Source: DATHWB01 sp040902855
Lineage (GTDB): Bacteria; Actinomycetota; Acidimicrobiia; Spongiisociales; ZC4RG35
DNA length: 20,233 bases
NCBI GenBank assembly: GCA_040902855.1
Contig: JBBDWN010000105.1
Span: 1-20,233, forward strand
Reading direction: 5' to 3'
Of the stretch, positions 1 through 6,834 are shown piece by piece. The position numbers were made by a program, and so were the translations under genes. Position 1 is the first letter of the stretch; each line of letters starts with the position of its first letter. The notes below the pieces were generated by a model. That model was not told where the DNA came from, did not search any database, and saw only the letters and a list, made by a program, of their open reading frames with translations.

Positions 1-1
1 C

Positions 2-694
2 GTGGTAGCCCAACCACGGGTCGATGCACGGAACGAACCCCTCGCGGTGCCGATGCGTCGCTGGTGGACGCGCCTGTCATCGGCTCACATTCTCATCTTC
101 TCGGCGGGAGCCCTCGCCTTCATCGCCAACCTGGCTGTCCTCCGGCCGGCTGAGCTTCCTCCGAATGTGGCGGTCGCCGTGTCCGATCTGCTACCGGGCA
201 CCATCTTCGATCCAACCCTTCACGTCGAGTACGTGCCGATGGTGACCGACACCGAATTGCTGTCGCGGTATGTCACCGAGGGGGTCGTCGATCCGCTGGC
301 CGGGCACGTGGTGGCGAACCGAGTGCCGGCGGGGACGGCGCTCTCCTTCGAATCCCTCGTTGCATCCCGGGTCGCCGATGGCCGACGGATCATGAGCCTG
401 CCCATCGACCGGGAGCGGGCGGCCGGCGGGACGTTGGTGGTCGGAGACGTCGTCGATGTGATCGCGGTCGAAGACGAGGCTGCGAGATTCGTCGCTTCAG
501 GATTGGAGATCGTCGCCCTCCCGGAGGCGAGGTCTGGATCGTTCACCGGTTCGACGGGATATCACATCGTGCTCGCGGTCGACGCGGCGACCGCGCTGGA
601 GCTCTCGGCGGCGATGGAGCAGTCCTCGATCCAGGTGATCCGCTCGACCGGATCCCCTGCAGTCCTCGACACGGGATCCGACGATGGCAACTGA
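2..694 (+). CDS. CpaB/RcpC-like SAF-domain pilus assembly protein
   Basis: Predicted membrane-anchored protein of the Tad pilus machine, 230 residues if it starts at the GTG at position 2. A basic stretch (MRRWW) is followed by one membrane segment at about residues 27–48. A SAF-like domain follows at about 55–120 (LPGTIFD, then VVANRVPAGTALS), then an RcpC-type segment (SLPIDRERAAGGTLVVGDVVD) reaching about residue 200. CpaB family members usually couple the pilus channel to the cell envelope. No secretin gene is visible, as expected for a lineage without a typical outer membrane. The true start is uncertain because the window begins here; the in-frame ATG at 53 is an alternative. It overlaps the next gene by 11 bases, so it is the first visible gene of the operon. 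The family call rests on SAF-type motifs and neighbours. Confidence 0.75.
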   Translation: MVAQPRVDARNEPLAVPMRRWWTRLSSAHILIFSAGALAFIANLAVLRPAELPPNVAVAVSDLLPGTIFDPTLHVEYVPMVTDTELLSRYVTEGVVDPLAGHVVANRVPAGTALSFESLVASRVADGRRIMSLPIDRERAAGGTLVVGDVVDVIAVEDEAARFVASGLEIVALPEARSGSFTGSTGYHIVLAVDAATALELSAAMEQSSIQVIRSTGSPAVLDTGSDDGN

Positions 695-1754
695 CCCTGC
701 CCTGGCGATCGCCGTGTCGTCGCGCGATTGGCCCGACCGACTGCGTCAGTCGCTGGCCGACCATGGCGGGGGTCGGGTGCGTCTGACGGCTCTGAGTGTC
801 CAGGATGTCGAAGAGGAACACCATGACGTGTTCTTCGTCGACGACATCAGTTCGCTGCTGTCACGCGGTCTGGTGCTGCGGGAACAGGCTCGCGGCCGTC
901 GAGTGGTCGGCGTCTTCGATCCTGCCGAACCGAGCGGTCGCCAACATCTCCTCGAACTGGGCGTGGACGCGGTCATCGCCTGCGACGAACCAGCCGAGGA
1001 GTTCGTCAGGACTGCCCACCGCTTGGCAGTCGGCGCGGCGGAACGGACTCCCTCTGGTGACCGACCCGCTCCGGTTCCGGCGTCTGATCTCGGTGCGCTC
1101 GTCGACGTGCGCGGCATCTCTGGCGGAGTCGGAACCACGGAGATTGCGCTCGCTCTGGCCCAGAACCTCGGCTCGGCGGTCGTGGTGGAACTCGGCCCCC
1201 TTCCGTCACTTGCCCAGAGGGTCGGACTCGACCTTCACCCCAACTTCGCCACCGCCGTCGAGATCGTCGATCACGCCGGGGGTGCGGTGTCCGGGGCGGT
1301 GCAACGCATCGACCCGAACACGGGTGTCCTGGTGGGATCCCCAGAACCGGCCGTGGCGGGCAGGGGAGCGGCTCGCCGGGTACTCGACAGCCTGCGGTCG
1401 ATGAGCGCGTGGACGGTTCTCGACGGGGGTACGGCCCCGACGGCGCCGGTTTCGACCGACCACGCGGTATTCGTCTCGGTCGCCACCCCGGTCGGCATCG
1501 CACGCTGTGTCGACGCGTTGCGCGGCCGTGACCTGACGGACACCCACGTCGTCCTCAACCGTTCACCTCGGGGCGCCTTCGAGCGAGCAGAGGTGATGCG
1601 ATCCGTCCTTTGCGAGCTCCGCCCCCGATCGTTGACGATCGCGTCCGAAGATCCTGCCGTCGCTGCGGCGGCCTGGAACGGCCAGCCGGTCGGTCCCTGC
1701 GGCTTCCTCAAGGCGGTCGAGTCACTGGCCATGGCCATCCGGAGAGCCGCGTGA
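684..1754 (+). CDS. CpaE/TadZ-like MinD-family ATPase with deviant P-loop
   Basis: A 356-residue protein of the Tad pilus localisation class. The N-terminal ~120 residues look like a receiver-like fold (VFFVDD near 49–53, VVGVFDP near 74–80, GVDAVIACDEPAEEF near 93–107). A MinD/ParA-type domain follows from about 138. Its P-loop reads GISGGVGTTEIA at 144–155, so both lysines of the deviant Walker A motif (KGGxGKT) are replaced, by S and T. Loss of the second lysine is common in CpaE/TadZ; loss of the first as well suggests weak or no ATP hydrolysis. VLDGG at about 245–249 sits where the Walker B aspartate is expected. In this family the protein recruits the pilus motor to its cell site. It overlaps cpaB by 11 bases and cpaF by 4. 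Confidence 0.8.
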   Translation: MATDPALAIAVSSRDWPDRLRQSLADHGGGRVRLTALSVQDVEEEHHDVFFVDDISSLLSRGLVLREQARGRRVVGVFDPAEPSGRQHLLELGVDAVIACDEPAEEFVRTAHRLAVGAAERTPSGDRPAPVPASDLGALVDVRGISGGVGTTEIALALAQNLGSAVVVELGPLPSLAQRVGLDLHPNFATAVEIVDHAGGAVSGAVQRIDPNTGVLVGSPEPAVAGRGAARRVLDSLRSMSAWTVLDGGTAPTAPVSTDHAVFVSVATPVGIARCVDALRGRDLTDTHVVLNRSPRGAFERAEVMRSVLCELRPRSLTIASEDPAVAAAAWNGQPVGPCGFLKAVESLAMAIRRAA

Positions 1755-3019
1755 GCGCCGTTCCCGCCTATGCGGAGATCCGTCGACGGACACTCGAGAT
1801 CGTCGACGAGCAGCGCATCGACGCCGAGACCGAACGCGACAGGGTGGTCCGAGCGGCGTCCGACGCGGTGGCGGATTATCAACGCAAGGCGCAGTTGGGC
1901 GAGACGCGGTCGCTCGGGGATCCGAACGCGATGGTGGAGCGTGTCGTCCGCTCCGTCGCCGACTTCGGGGCGCTCACTGCCCTGCTGGCCCGGGACGACA
2001 TCGAAGAGATCTTCATCGAGGGCGCCACGGTCTCGTTCATCGACGGCACCGGCCGCCTTCGCCGGCTGTCCGAACCGACCACCGAGGCCGAGACCCGTCA
2101 AGTGGTCGAGCGGATTCTCAGCACCACCGATCGGCGGCTCGACACGGCGAGCCCGATCGTTCAGGGCAGGGTGCTCGGTGGGACCGCCCGCCTGACCGCC
2201 GTGATTCCTCCGGTCGCCGATGTCCTGTCGGCGACCATCCGGAGATATGCGCTGCGCAGAGAGACGCTCGAGTCGCTGGTGGAACTCGGCTCAATGCCGA
2301 CGCCCGTTGCGGTTTTCCTGCGAATGGTGGCGGCGACCTCGAGCAGCGTCGTCATCTCCGGTCAGCCGGGAGCAGGCAAGACGTCGCTGCTGGCTGCACT
2401 CCTTCATGCCGCCCCGGTCGAACAATGCATCCGCTGCTGCGAGGAGGTTCGGGAGCTCCACGTCCCGCTCGTGCACGGTTCGTATTACGAGGCACGTCCT
2501 CCCGGTCTGGACGGCTCGGGCGAGATCCCGCTTCGCCAGCTCGTCAAGGTGATCTTGGCGATGAGGCCCGATCGAATCGTCGTCGGTGAGGTTCGAGGGG
2601 CCGAGTCTTTCGAGCTGACGAGGGCGGTCAATGCGGGCACGGCTTTCGCCTGCACGGTGCACGCCAACAGCGCCAGGGAGGCTCTGGACGCACTCGTCAA
2701 CTCGGCGCTGATGGCCGGCGAGAACGTCTCTGAGCGGGTGGTGCGGAAGGTGTTCGGTTCGTCCATCGACCTCGTCGTCCATTTGGATCGGGACGCGGTG
2801 CGCGACGGGGATCGTCCGCTGCGCAGGAAGGTGATGGAGGTCCTGGCCGTCGTTCCGTCGCTCCACGACGACTTCACCGTCGAGCCCATCTTCGTGCGCG
2901 AGGACATGGACGCTCCGATGCGCTGGACCGGGGCCCGCCCCCCTGCCGGTCTGACTCGATCTCTTGTAGCGACTTTCGGTCATGAAGGGCTTGCCTCTGT
3001 CTTCGGTTCGGAACGATGA
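1751..3019 (+). CDS. cpaF: CpaF/TadA secretion ATPase of the Tad pilus
   Basis: Hexameric motor ATPase of the type II/IV secretion superfamily, predicted to power Flp pilus assembly from the cytoplasmic face. I chose the GTG at 1751, which shares GTGA with the stop of cpaE, giving 422 residues. The open frame extends 141 bases upstream, but that part lies inside cpaE. Visible motifs are Walker A GQPGAGKTS (204–212), an Asp box CCEEVREL (229–236), Walker B RIVVGEVRG (275–283) and a His box CTVHANSAREAL (301–312). The N-terminal ~170 residues form the usual N-domain, including IEEIFIEG near 84–91. All catalytic motifs are intact. The gene overlaps tadB by 4 bases. Confidence 0.93.
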   Translation: MSAVPAYAEIRRRTLEIVDEQRIDAETERDRVVRAASDAVADYQRKAQLGETRSLGDPNAMVERVVRSVADFGALTALLARDDIEEIFIEGATVSFIDGTGRLRRLSEPTTEAETRQVVERILSTTDRRLDTASPIVQGRVLGGTARLTAVIPPVADVLSATIRRYALRRETLESLVELGSMPTPVAVFLRMVAATSSSVVISGQPGAGKTSLLAALLHAAPVEQCIRCCEEVRELHVPLVHGSYYEARPPGLDGSGEIPLRQLVKVILAMRPDRIVVGEVRGAESFELTRAVNAGTAFACTVHANSAREALDALVNSALMAGENVSERVVRKVFGSSIDLVVHLDRDAVRDGDRPLRRKVMEVLAVVPSLHDDFTVEPIFVREDMDAPMRWTGARPPAGLTRSLVATFGHEGLASVFGSER

Positions 3020-3885
3020 GAGTCCTCGCCGCCGGTTTCGCCGCCGTCTTTGCATCTCTGACAGTTGCCCTGGTGCTGGGACTGCTCCCATCGTCGATCA
3101 GGCGACGAAATCGGCGTTCCCGCACCGAGACCAAGACAGAGGTCGCCCTCCAGCAGGCGGGCTTGGCCGTGTCGCCGACGCGGATCCACGTCGCGTCTGT
3201 CGGATGCGCCGCCTCGACCTTTGTCTGCGTGTACGGCCTGAGCGGGATAGGAATGGTGGCTCTCGTTCCGGCCCTGTTCGCCGGACTCATCCCCCGGTGG
3301 TGGATCGCTCGCAAGGCGGCCCGTCGCCAGGAGGGGATCCAACGCGCATGGCCGGACGCCGTCCGCGACCTGGTGGCTTCCATCTCGGCCGGGGTGAGTC
3401 TGCAGCACGCACTGGAACGTCTGGGCGAGTTCGGACCGGAAGCTCTGAGACCGGTGTTCGTCAGGTTCGCGATCACCGCCCGTTCGGTCGGGGTGGCGTC
3501 TGCGTTGGAGGCGGTCAGGGACGATCTGGCGGACGCGACCTCAGACCGGGTGATCGAAGTCCTGTTGGTGGCACATGAGAGGGGTGGGGCGATCGTGCCT
3601 GAGATCCTGCGTGATCTGGCGGCTGCCACCACCCGGGACATCTGGGTACTCGAACAAGTCCAGACCGAATCCCTCGAACAGCGCATCAACGCCCGCGCCG
3701 TCTTCGCCCTGCCGTGGGTGGTTCTCATCGCGATCACCCTGCAGGAGGGTCCGTTCCGAGAGTTCTATCGGTCGGCGGCAGGACTGGCCGTCATCGTCGT
3801 CGGTGGAATCGCCAGCGCCTTCGGGATGTTCGTCGTCCGGCGTCTCGGAGCCCAACTCCCCGAACCACGGGTGCTCGGGAGATGA
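3016..3885 (+). CDS. tadB: TadB-like inner-membrane platform protein
   Basis: A 289-residue polytopic membrane protein with a type II secretion F-like domain, predicted to form the assembly platform engaged by the CpaF motor. Membrane segments are visible at about residues 3–25, about 60–95 (two closely spaced), and near the C-terminus (AVFALPWVVLIAITLQ, then AAGLAVIVVGGIASAFGMFVV-like). The cytoplasmic F domain lies between them, with the motifs RAWPDAVRDLVASISAGVSL and LEVLLVAHERGG-like spacing typical of TadB. It begins at an ATG overlapping the cpaF stop (ATGA) and ends overlapping the next gene by 4 bases. TadB and TadC occur as a pair; this is called TadB from its position and the PDAVRDLVASISAG motif. 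Confidence 0.88.
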   Translation: MRVLAAGFAAVFASLTVALVLGLLPSSIRRRNRRSRTETKTEVALQQAGLAVSPTRIHVASVGCAASTFVCVYGLSGIGMVALVPALFAGLIPRWWIARKAARRQEGIQRAWPDAVRDLVASISAGVSLQHALERLGEFGPEALRPVFVRFAITARSVGVASALEAVRDDLADATSDRVIEVLLVAHERGGAIVPEILRDLAAATTRDIWVLEQVQTESLEQRINARAVFALPWVVLIAITLQEGPFREFYRSAAGLAVIVVGGIASAFGMFVVRRLGAQLPEPRVLGR

Positions 3886-4799
3886 TGAAGGTCCTGGCGG
3901 CGTTGGCGACCAGTGCTTCGATCAGCGGCGTTCTGTGGCTGTTGTTGGATCCGCCTGTGCGCCTCCAGGGTCGGGTCGTGCCGTATCTCTCCCGGACTCG
4001 GGCTTTCGAATTGTGGCGGGCGCAGGTCGGGCGTCGGGCAGACCCGCGGACGGTCGTGGGCCTCGTCGTCTCGGCGCTGGCCGAAAGGGTCGGCGATGTG
4101 ATGGACGGGCTGTCGCGTGACGCGCTACTGCTGCGTCTCCGCCAGGCTCGTCTGTTCCAGGATTCGGACGACCCTGCTGCCGCCTATCGGATACGCCAAC
4201 TGCTCACCGTCGTCTCAGCGACGGCCGGATCCGGCGTTGTCGCCGGCATGGTCGGGATGTCGGGACCCCAGATTCTGGCGGTGGTGGCTCTCGGTTTGGT
4301 GATCGGGGCAACGCGTCAACGGGGCCGCCTCGATCGGGCGATCGACGAGCGGCGGGAGAGGATGTCGATCGAGATCTACACGGTGAACCAGCTGCTGGCG
4401 ATGCGGGTTCGTGCCGGTGGGGGAGTCGTGTCCGCCGTCTCCCAGATCGTCGCCCGCGGACGGGGCGAGGTCGTGGAGGAACTGCGCGAGGCCTTGCGTT
4501 TGCACCGGGCGGGACAGCCGGCCGCTTCAGCTTTCCGCCGCGTCGCCGACGAGACACCTGAGCCTTCCTGTGCGAGGACCTATGGGTTTCTGGCGTTGGC
4601 CGAGGAACGCGGGACCGATCTGGCGGATGCGTTGCTTTCGCTCGCCGAGGACGTTCGTGAGAGCCGCCGGGAGGCGATTCGACGATCGGCGACGAAGCGT
4701 CGAGCGGCCATGTTGGTGCCGACCATCGCGATCCTCGCACCGGTGATGCTGCTGTTCGTCGGGGCCCCGCTGCCGTCACTGGTGCTGGGTTTGGACTGA
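3882..4799 (+). CDS. tadC: TadC-like inner-membrane platform protein
   Basis: Second type II secretion F-like membrane protein, 305 residues, partner of TadB in the predicted platform. I chose the ATG at 3882, which overlaps the tadB stop (ATGA). An open frame continues upstream but lies inside tadB. Membrane segments are seen at about residues 1–20, about 105–140 (AGSGVVAGMVGMSG, then ILAVVALGLVIGA) and at the C-terminus (VPTIAILAPVMLLFVGAPLP). The F domain spans about 160–285, with IYTVNQLLAMRVRAGGGV and RTYGFLALAEERGTDLADAL as its characteristic helices. Only 25 bases separate its stop from the pilin gene, so they are probably co-transcribed. Confidence 0.87.
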   Translation: MMKVLAALATSASISGVLWLLLDPPVRLQGRVVPYLSRTRAFELWRAQVGRRADPRTVVGLVVSALAERVGDVMDGLSRDALLLRLRQARLFQDSDDPAAAYRIRQLLTVVSATAGSGVVAGMVGMSGPQILAVVALGLVIGATRQRGRLDRAIDERRERMSIEIYTVNQLLAMRVRAGGGVVSAVSQIVARGRGEVVEELREALRLHRAGQPAASAFRRVADETPEPSCARTYGFLALAEERGTDLADALLSLAEDVRESRREAIRRSATKRRAAMLVPTIAILAPVMLLFVGAPLPSLVLGLD

Positions 4800-4812
4800 A
4801 GGAACAACCGAG

Positions 4813-4819
4813 AAAGGAG
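4813..4819 (+). promoter_or_regulatory. Strong ribosome-binding site of the pilin gene
   Basis: AAAGGAG lies 5 bases before the ATG at 4825 and 8 bases before the next in-frame ATG at 4828. Upstream Tad genes rely on overlapping stop/start codons, so an independent Shine–Dalgarno sequence here fits a pilin that needs more translation than the machinery genes. Confidence 0.75.
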
Positions 4820-4824
4820 ACATC

Positions 4825-5025
4825 ATGATGATGCTCATCGACAAGATCGCCAGGACGGCGAGAAGACTCCACCGCGACGAACGCGGTCTGAACACTGCCG
4901 AACTCCTCGGCAACGCGGCGTTGGCGATCGTGGCACTGGTCGCCATCTGGTACGCCCTTCGCCAGGCGGGACTCGACATCATCGACACGCTCACCGACCG
5001 GATCATGAATGAGGATCTGGAGTGA
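4825..5025 (+). CDS. Flp-type class III pilin (small major-pilin candidate)
   Basis: A 66-residue protein with a basic leader, then DERG|LNTAE and a single hydrophobic stretch (LLGNAALAIVALVAIWYAL). The glycine at residue 21 followed by glutamate at +5 (residue 26) is the classic prepilin-peptidase pattern. Cleavage would leave a 45-residue mature subunit, the usual size for Flp pilins. The mature tail is amphipathic and acidic (DIIDTLTDRIMNEDLE). The canonical Flp +6 tyrosine is leucine here. It follows tadC by 25 bases and has its own strong ribosome-binding site. No prepilin peptidase (tadV/cpaA) is present in the window. After its stop the Tad gene order is interrupted for about 6.2 kb. 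Three ATG codons occur in a row; the first is used here. Confidence 0.8.
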   Translation: MMMLIDKIARTARRLHRDERGLNTAELLGNAALAIVALVAIWYALRQAGLDIIDTLTDRIMNEDLE

Positions 5026-5170
5026 CAAGGACGATGAAGATGTCCTCGCGCTTGAAGACCTTTCCGCGCGCCTCCACGGACATGATATGGACCGTCTTGA
5101 TACCCGTGATGCCGAGCACGGGACCCTTGCGCGTCTGGACGATCCAGCGTTGGTTGATCAATGACTGATC
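5026..5170 (-). pseudogene. Possible coding remnant, unidentified, minus strand
   Basis: The minus strand carries an open frame whose composition looks coding from about 5170 to 5026: codon position 1 is rich in G and A, position 2 is about two-thirds A/T, and position 3 is GC-rich. The peptide contains QRWIVQTRKGPVLGITG and ARGKVFKREDIFIVLV. The plus-strand frame of 44 codons (from 5035) has few G at codon position 1 and looks less like a gene. I do not recognise a family. The frame has no convincing start and runs into the pilin gene on the opposite strand before stopping. It may be the 3' end of a gene truncated by whatever rearranged this region. Low confidence. Confidence 0.25.
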
Positions 5171-5206
5171 CAGCCAGCCGCCGAGACCTCTTGGCGGAGG
5201 TACGAC

Positions 5207-5305
5207 ATGACGGTTGCCTGTCTCCTGATCCCTTCGCTGGTGCTTGCCTGTGAGCTGGCACGCCGGCCCGCGCTCGCCGGCAAGCCCGTGGTGCTCACGG
5301 ACGAG
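5207..5305 (+). pseudogene. N-terminal remnant of an ImuB-like Y-family DNA polymerase
   Basis: An ATG at 5207 preceded by GGCGGAGG (5193–5200) opens a frame whose first ~33 residues (ACLLIPSLVLACELARRP, then ALAGKPVVLTDE) match the start of Y-family polymerases of the ImuB type. These begin with a strand, a helix and a (R/G)(K/R)PVV motif. Homology appears to stop near 5305; the rest of the frame (to 5476) is not polymerase-like and runs antisense into the histidine kinase gene. ImuB proteins are over 400 residues and act in translesion synthesis with DnaE2 and ImuA, neither of which is here. So this is a truncated start carrying its ribosome-binding site. The family call rests on a short motif. 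Confidence 0.45.
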
Positions 5306-5399
5306 GCCGAGTCGTTCCTGAGTGACGCCAAGAGTGCCTGGCCGATGGCTCGCTGTTTGAACGCTGACCGAAGTAGCCGGGCCGTGAGCGGGCCACGCC
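5306..5399. other. Gene-free gap at the end of the kinase gene
   Basis: Between the polymerase-like remnant and the 3' end of the minus-strand histidine kinase I see no convincing reading frame and no hairpin with a T tract. A terminator for the kinase transcript is therefore not obvious from sequence. Confidence 0.4.
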
Positions 5400-6434
5400 T
5401 CACTGATTGGGGATACCATCGAGCAGCGGGATCGTCGCTTGAAAAACCGTCTCGTCTGGTTCTCGCCAGTACGTGAGATGTCCGCCCATCAGGCTGGTGA
5501 GTTCCCTGCAGATCCACAGACCGATTCCGACGCCGCCTGGTGTATTCTCATCACGCCCGGTGACGTACCGGTTGAAAATAGACTCGACAAGCATGTCGGG
5601 CACGCCTGGTCCTCGATCTCTGACTCGTAGCACGGCGTAGGTCTCGTCGGAGTCGACCTCGACGGTCACCGGCTCGGATCCGTGGGTGAGGGCGTTGCGC
5701 AACAGGTTGCGGACTATCTGGCGGAATCTCGCCGGGTCCCCCACACCGGTCACAGTCATGTCGCCAGTGACCATGACATACCTGCCTTGGTCGCCCATGG
5801 ATTCGATGATCTGGGCCGCGTTGGCGGCGAGGTTGACTGGCACGCTGACTACACGCAGCTCTCCGATTTCGGATCGCGCCACCGTAAGCAGGTCTTCCAC
5901 AATGCCAGCCAGATCCCAAGCCTGGTCGGATATGTCGTGCGCCATGGCGCTCCGGGTCGTTTCATCCAGATGTGGATTGGGCCCTGCTAACAAGCTGGCG
6001 TAGCCGAGCACGACTGTCAGCGGCGTCCGCAACTGATGACTGATCGACTCCAGGAAACTGCCCCTGTCCTTCACCAGATCTGCAAGCGCCTGCTCGGCGT
6101 GTCTCAGGCTGGTTCTGTCCTGGAAGACCAGCAGAGTGCGCGGAGCCGACTCGAGGCGTCTCGCTGTGATCCAGAACTGCTCGGGCCCGTTGTCATACTC
6201 AGCAGCGGCTTCACCGGTCCGGTGTGCCTTGTGGATGAGACCTGCGATCACCTCCATTGCCTTCGCTGCGAACACTTCCTCCAGACGGTCTCCGGGCGCT
6301 GGGACGCGTAGAAAAACAGGTGACTCCGACCGGTTTATCGCTCCAATCCGGAAGTCGGCGTCGACCAGCACGATGATCTCGGACAGCGCAGACAACACCT
6401 CCTCGGCGGTGGAGCCCAGGTCCGCTTCAGACAT
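5400..6434 (-). CDS. Orphan PAS–HisKA–HATPase histidine kinase (soluble)
   Basis: A 344-residue sensor kinase without membrane segments. Residues ~10–110 form a PAS-like sensor (IIVLVDADFRIGAIN, then LLVFQDRTS). The DHp domain has its H-box at 131–140 (ISHQLRTPLT), phospho-acceptor H133. The ATPase domain shows the N-box NLLRNALTHG (243–252), G1 box DRGPGVP (273–279) and G2 box GGVGIGLWI (300–308). All are intact, so it should bind ATP. The residue after the histidine is Q rather than the common E/D, which may alter catalysis. No response regulator adjoins it. It reads in the same direction as the large AfsR-like regulator 400 bases upstream. Base composition of sampled stretches here (about 57% GC) is lower than in the flanking Tad and suf genes (62–68%), which fits acquisition. 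The signal it senses is unknown. Confidence 0.88.
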   Translation of the reverse strand: MSEADLGSTAEEVLSALSEIIVLVDADFRIGAINRSESPVFLRVPAPGDRLEEVFAAKAMEVIAGLIHKAHRTGEAAAEYDNGPEQFWITARRLESAPRTLLVFQDRTSLRHAEQALADLVKDRGSFLESISHQLRTPLTVVLGYASLLAGPNPHLDETTRSAMAHDISDQAWDLAGIVEDLLTVARSEIGELRVVSVPVNLAANAAQIIESMGDQGRYVMVTGDMTVTGVGDPARFRQIVRNLLRNALTHGSEPVTVEVDSDETYAVLRVRDRGPGVPDMLVESIFNRYVTGRDENTPGGVGIGLWICRELTSLMGGHLTYWREPDETVFQATIPLLDGIPNQ

Positions 6435-6454
6435 ATTCAGTCAACACCTAATCC

Positions 6455-6471
6455 TCGCGATGACTCGCGAT
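6455..6471. repeat. Short direct repeat upstream of the kinase gene
   Basis: TCGCGAT occurs at 6455–6461 and again at 6465–6471, a 10-base period, 21 bases upstream of the kinase start. One helical turn of spacing would suit a dimeric regulator, but the repeat is short and could be chance. Confidence 0.3.
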
Positions 6472-6621
6472 CACCGAGAGAACAGAGCTCCGGGAACTGG
6501 CGACGGGCTGAAGGCGTGGCCTCCATTGAATGGATCCCGCGTCCGCCTCGGCCGAGACAGATATTGACATGGAGCCGACTCCAGGGGAGTGATCGTTCCC
6601 AGGGGAGGGGCCGATTTCGAG

Positions 6622-6714
6622 TTAGCTCATATCGCTGATTGACGCCACGGCGGGGGCGACCGTGAGGAGGGTGCTGAACACCGCCAGGACGAATACAGTT
6701 ACACGACGACGCAT
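6622..6714 (-). CDS. 30-residue signal-peptide-like small ORF
   Basis: A minus-strand ATG at 6714 is preceded by GGAGGT with 5 bases of spacing, among the best ribosome-binding sites in the window. The product has an RRR basic start, a hydrophobic core (VTVFVLAVFSTLLTVAP) and AVAS at a signal-peptidase-like boundary. Only about six residues (SISDMS) then follow before TAA. It could be a secreted micropeptide, a membrane micropeptide, a regulatory leader, or the stump of a secreted protein. The frame stays open after the TAA to about 6451, but that part does not resemble a known domain. It lies between the AfsR-like regulator and the histidine kinase on the same strand. It is too short for ordinary gene callers. 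Confidence 0.5.
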   Translation of the reverse strand: MRRRVTVFVLAVFSTLLTVAPAVASISDMS

Positions 6715-6790
6715 TTGGGACCTCCGTAGAGCACGACTTCTGCTTGCAAAGTCGACTATGCGGAAGGGCCGTCTCGTAGTTGTCTCAGCC

Positions 6791-6817
6791 GGAGGTGCGG
6801 ATCAGATCCGACCTTCC
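6791..6817. promoter_or_regulatory. Imperfect palindrome downstream of the AfsR-like regulator
   Basis: CGGATC-A-GATCCG (6798–6810) is a perfect 6-bp-arm palindrome, extended outward by GGAGGT on the left and ACCTTCC on the right with one mismatch. It sits 18 bases past the regulator's stop and about 75 bases before the small ORF on the same strand. There is no T tract, so an intrinsic terminator is less likely than an operator or an RNA processing hairpin. Function is inferred from position only. Confidence 0.35.
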
Positions 6818-6834
6818 GTCATCACACCCTTGCT

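Larger units (their letters stand above)
6435..6834. other. 400-bp spacer between regulator and kinase genes
   Basis: This gap holds the signal-peptide-like ORF, a hairpin at 6791–6817 and the short direct repeat near 6455. A plus-strand frame (6662–6877) runs antisense to the small ORF and into the regulator gene; it has no plausible ribosome-binding site or family and I do not call it. Base composition is lower in GC than the neighbours (33/60 and 34/60 in two sampled lines). Confidence 0.5.

Noticed and set aside
5306..5476. Continuation of the ImuB-like frame to 5476
   Set aside because: Polymerase similarity stops near 5305 and the last part runs antisense into the histidine kinase.
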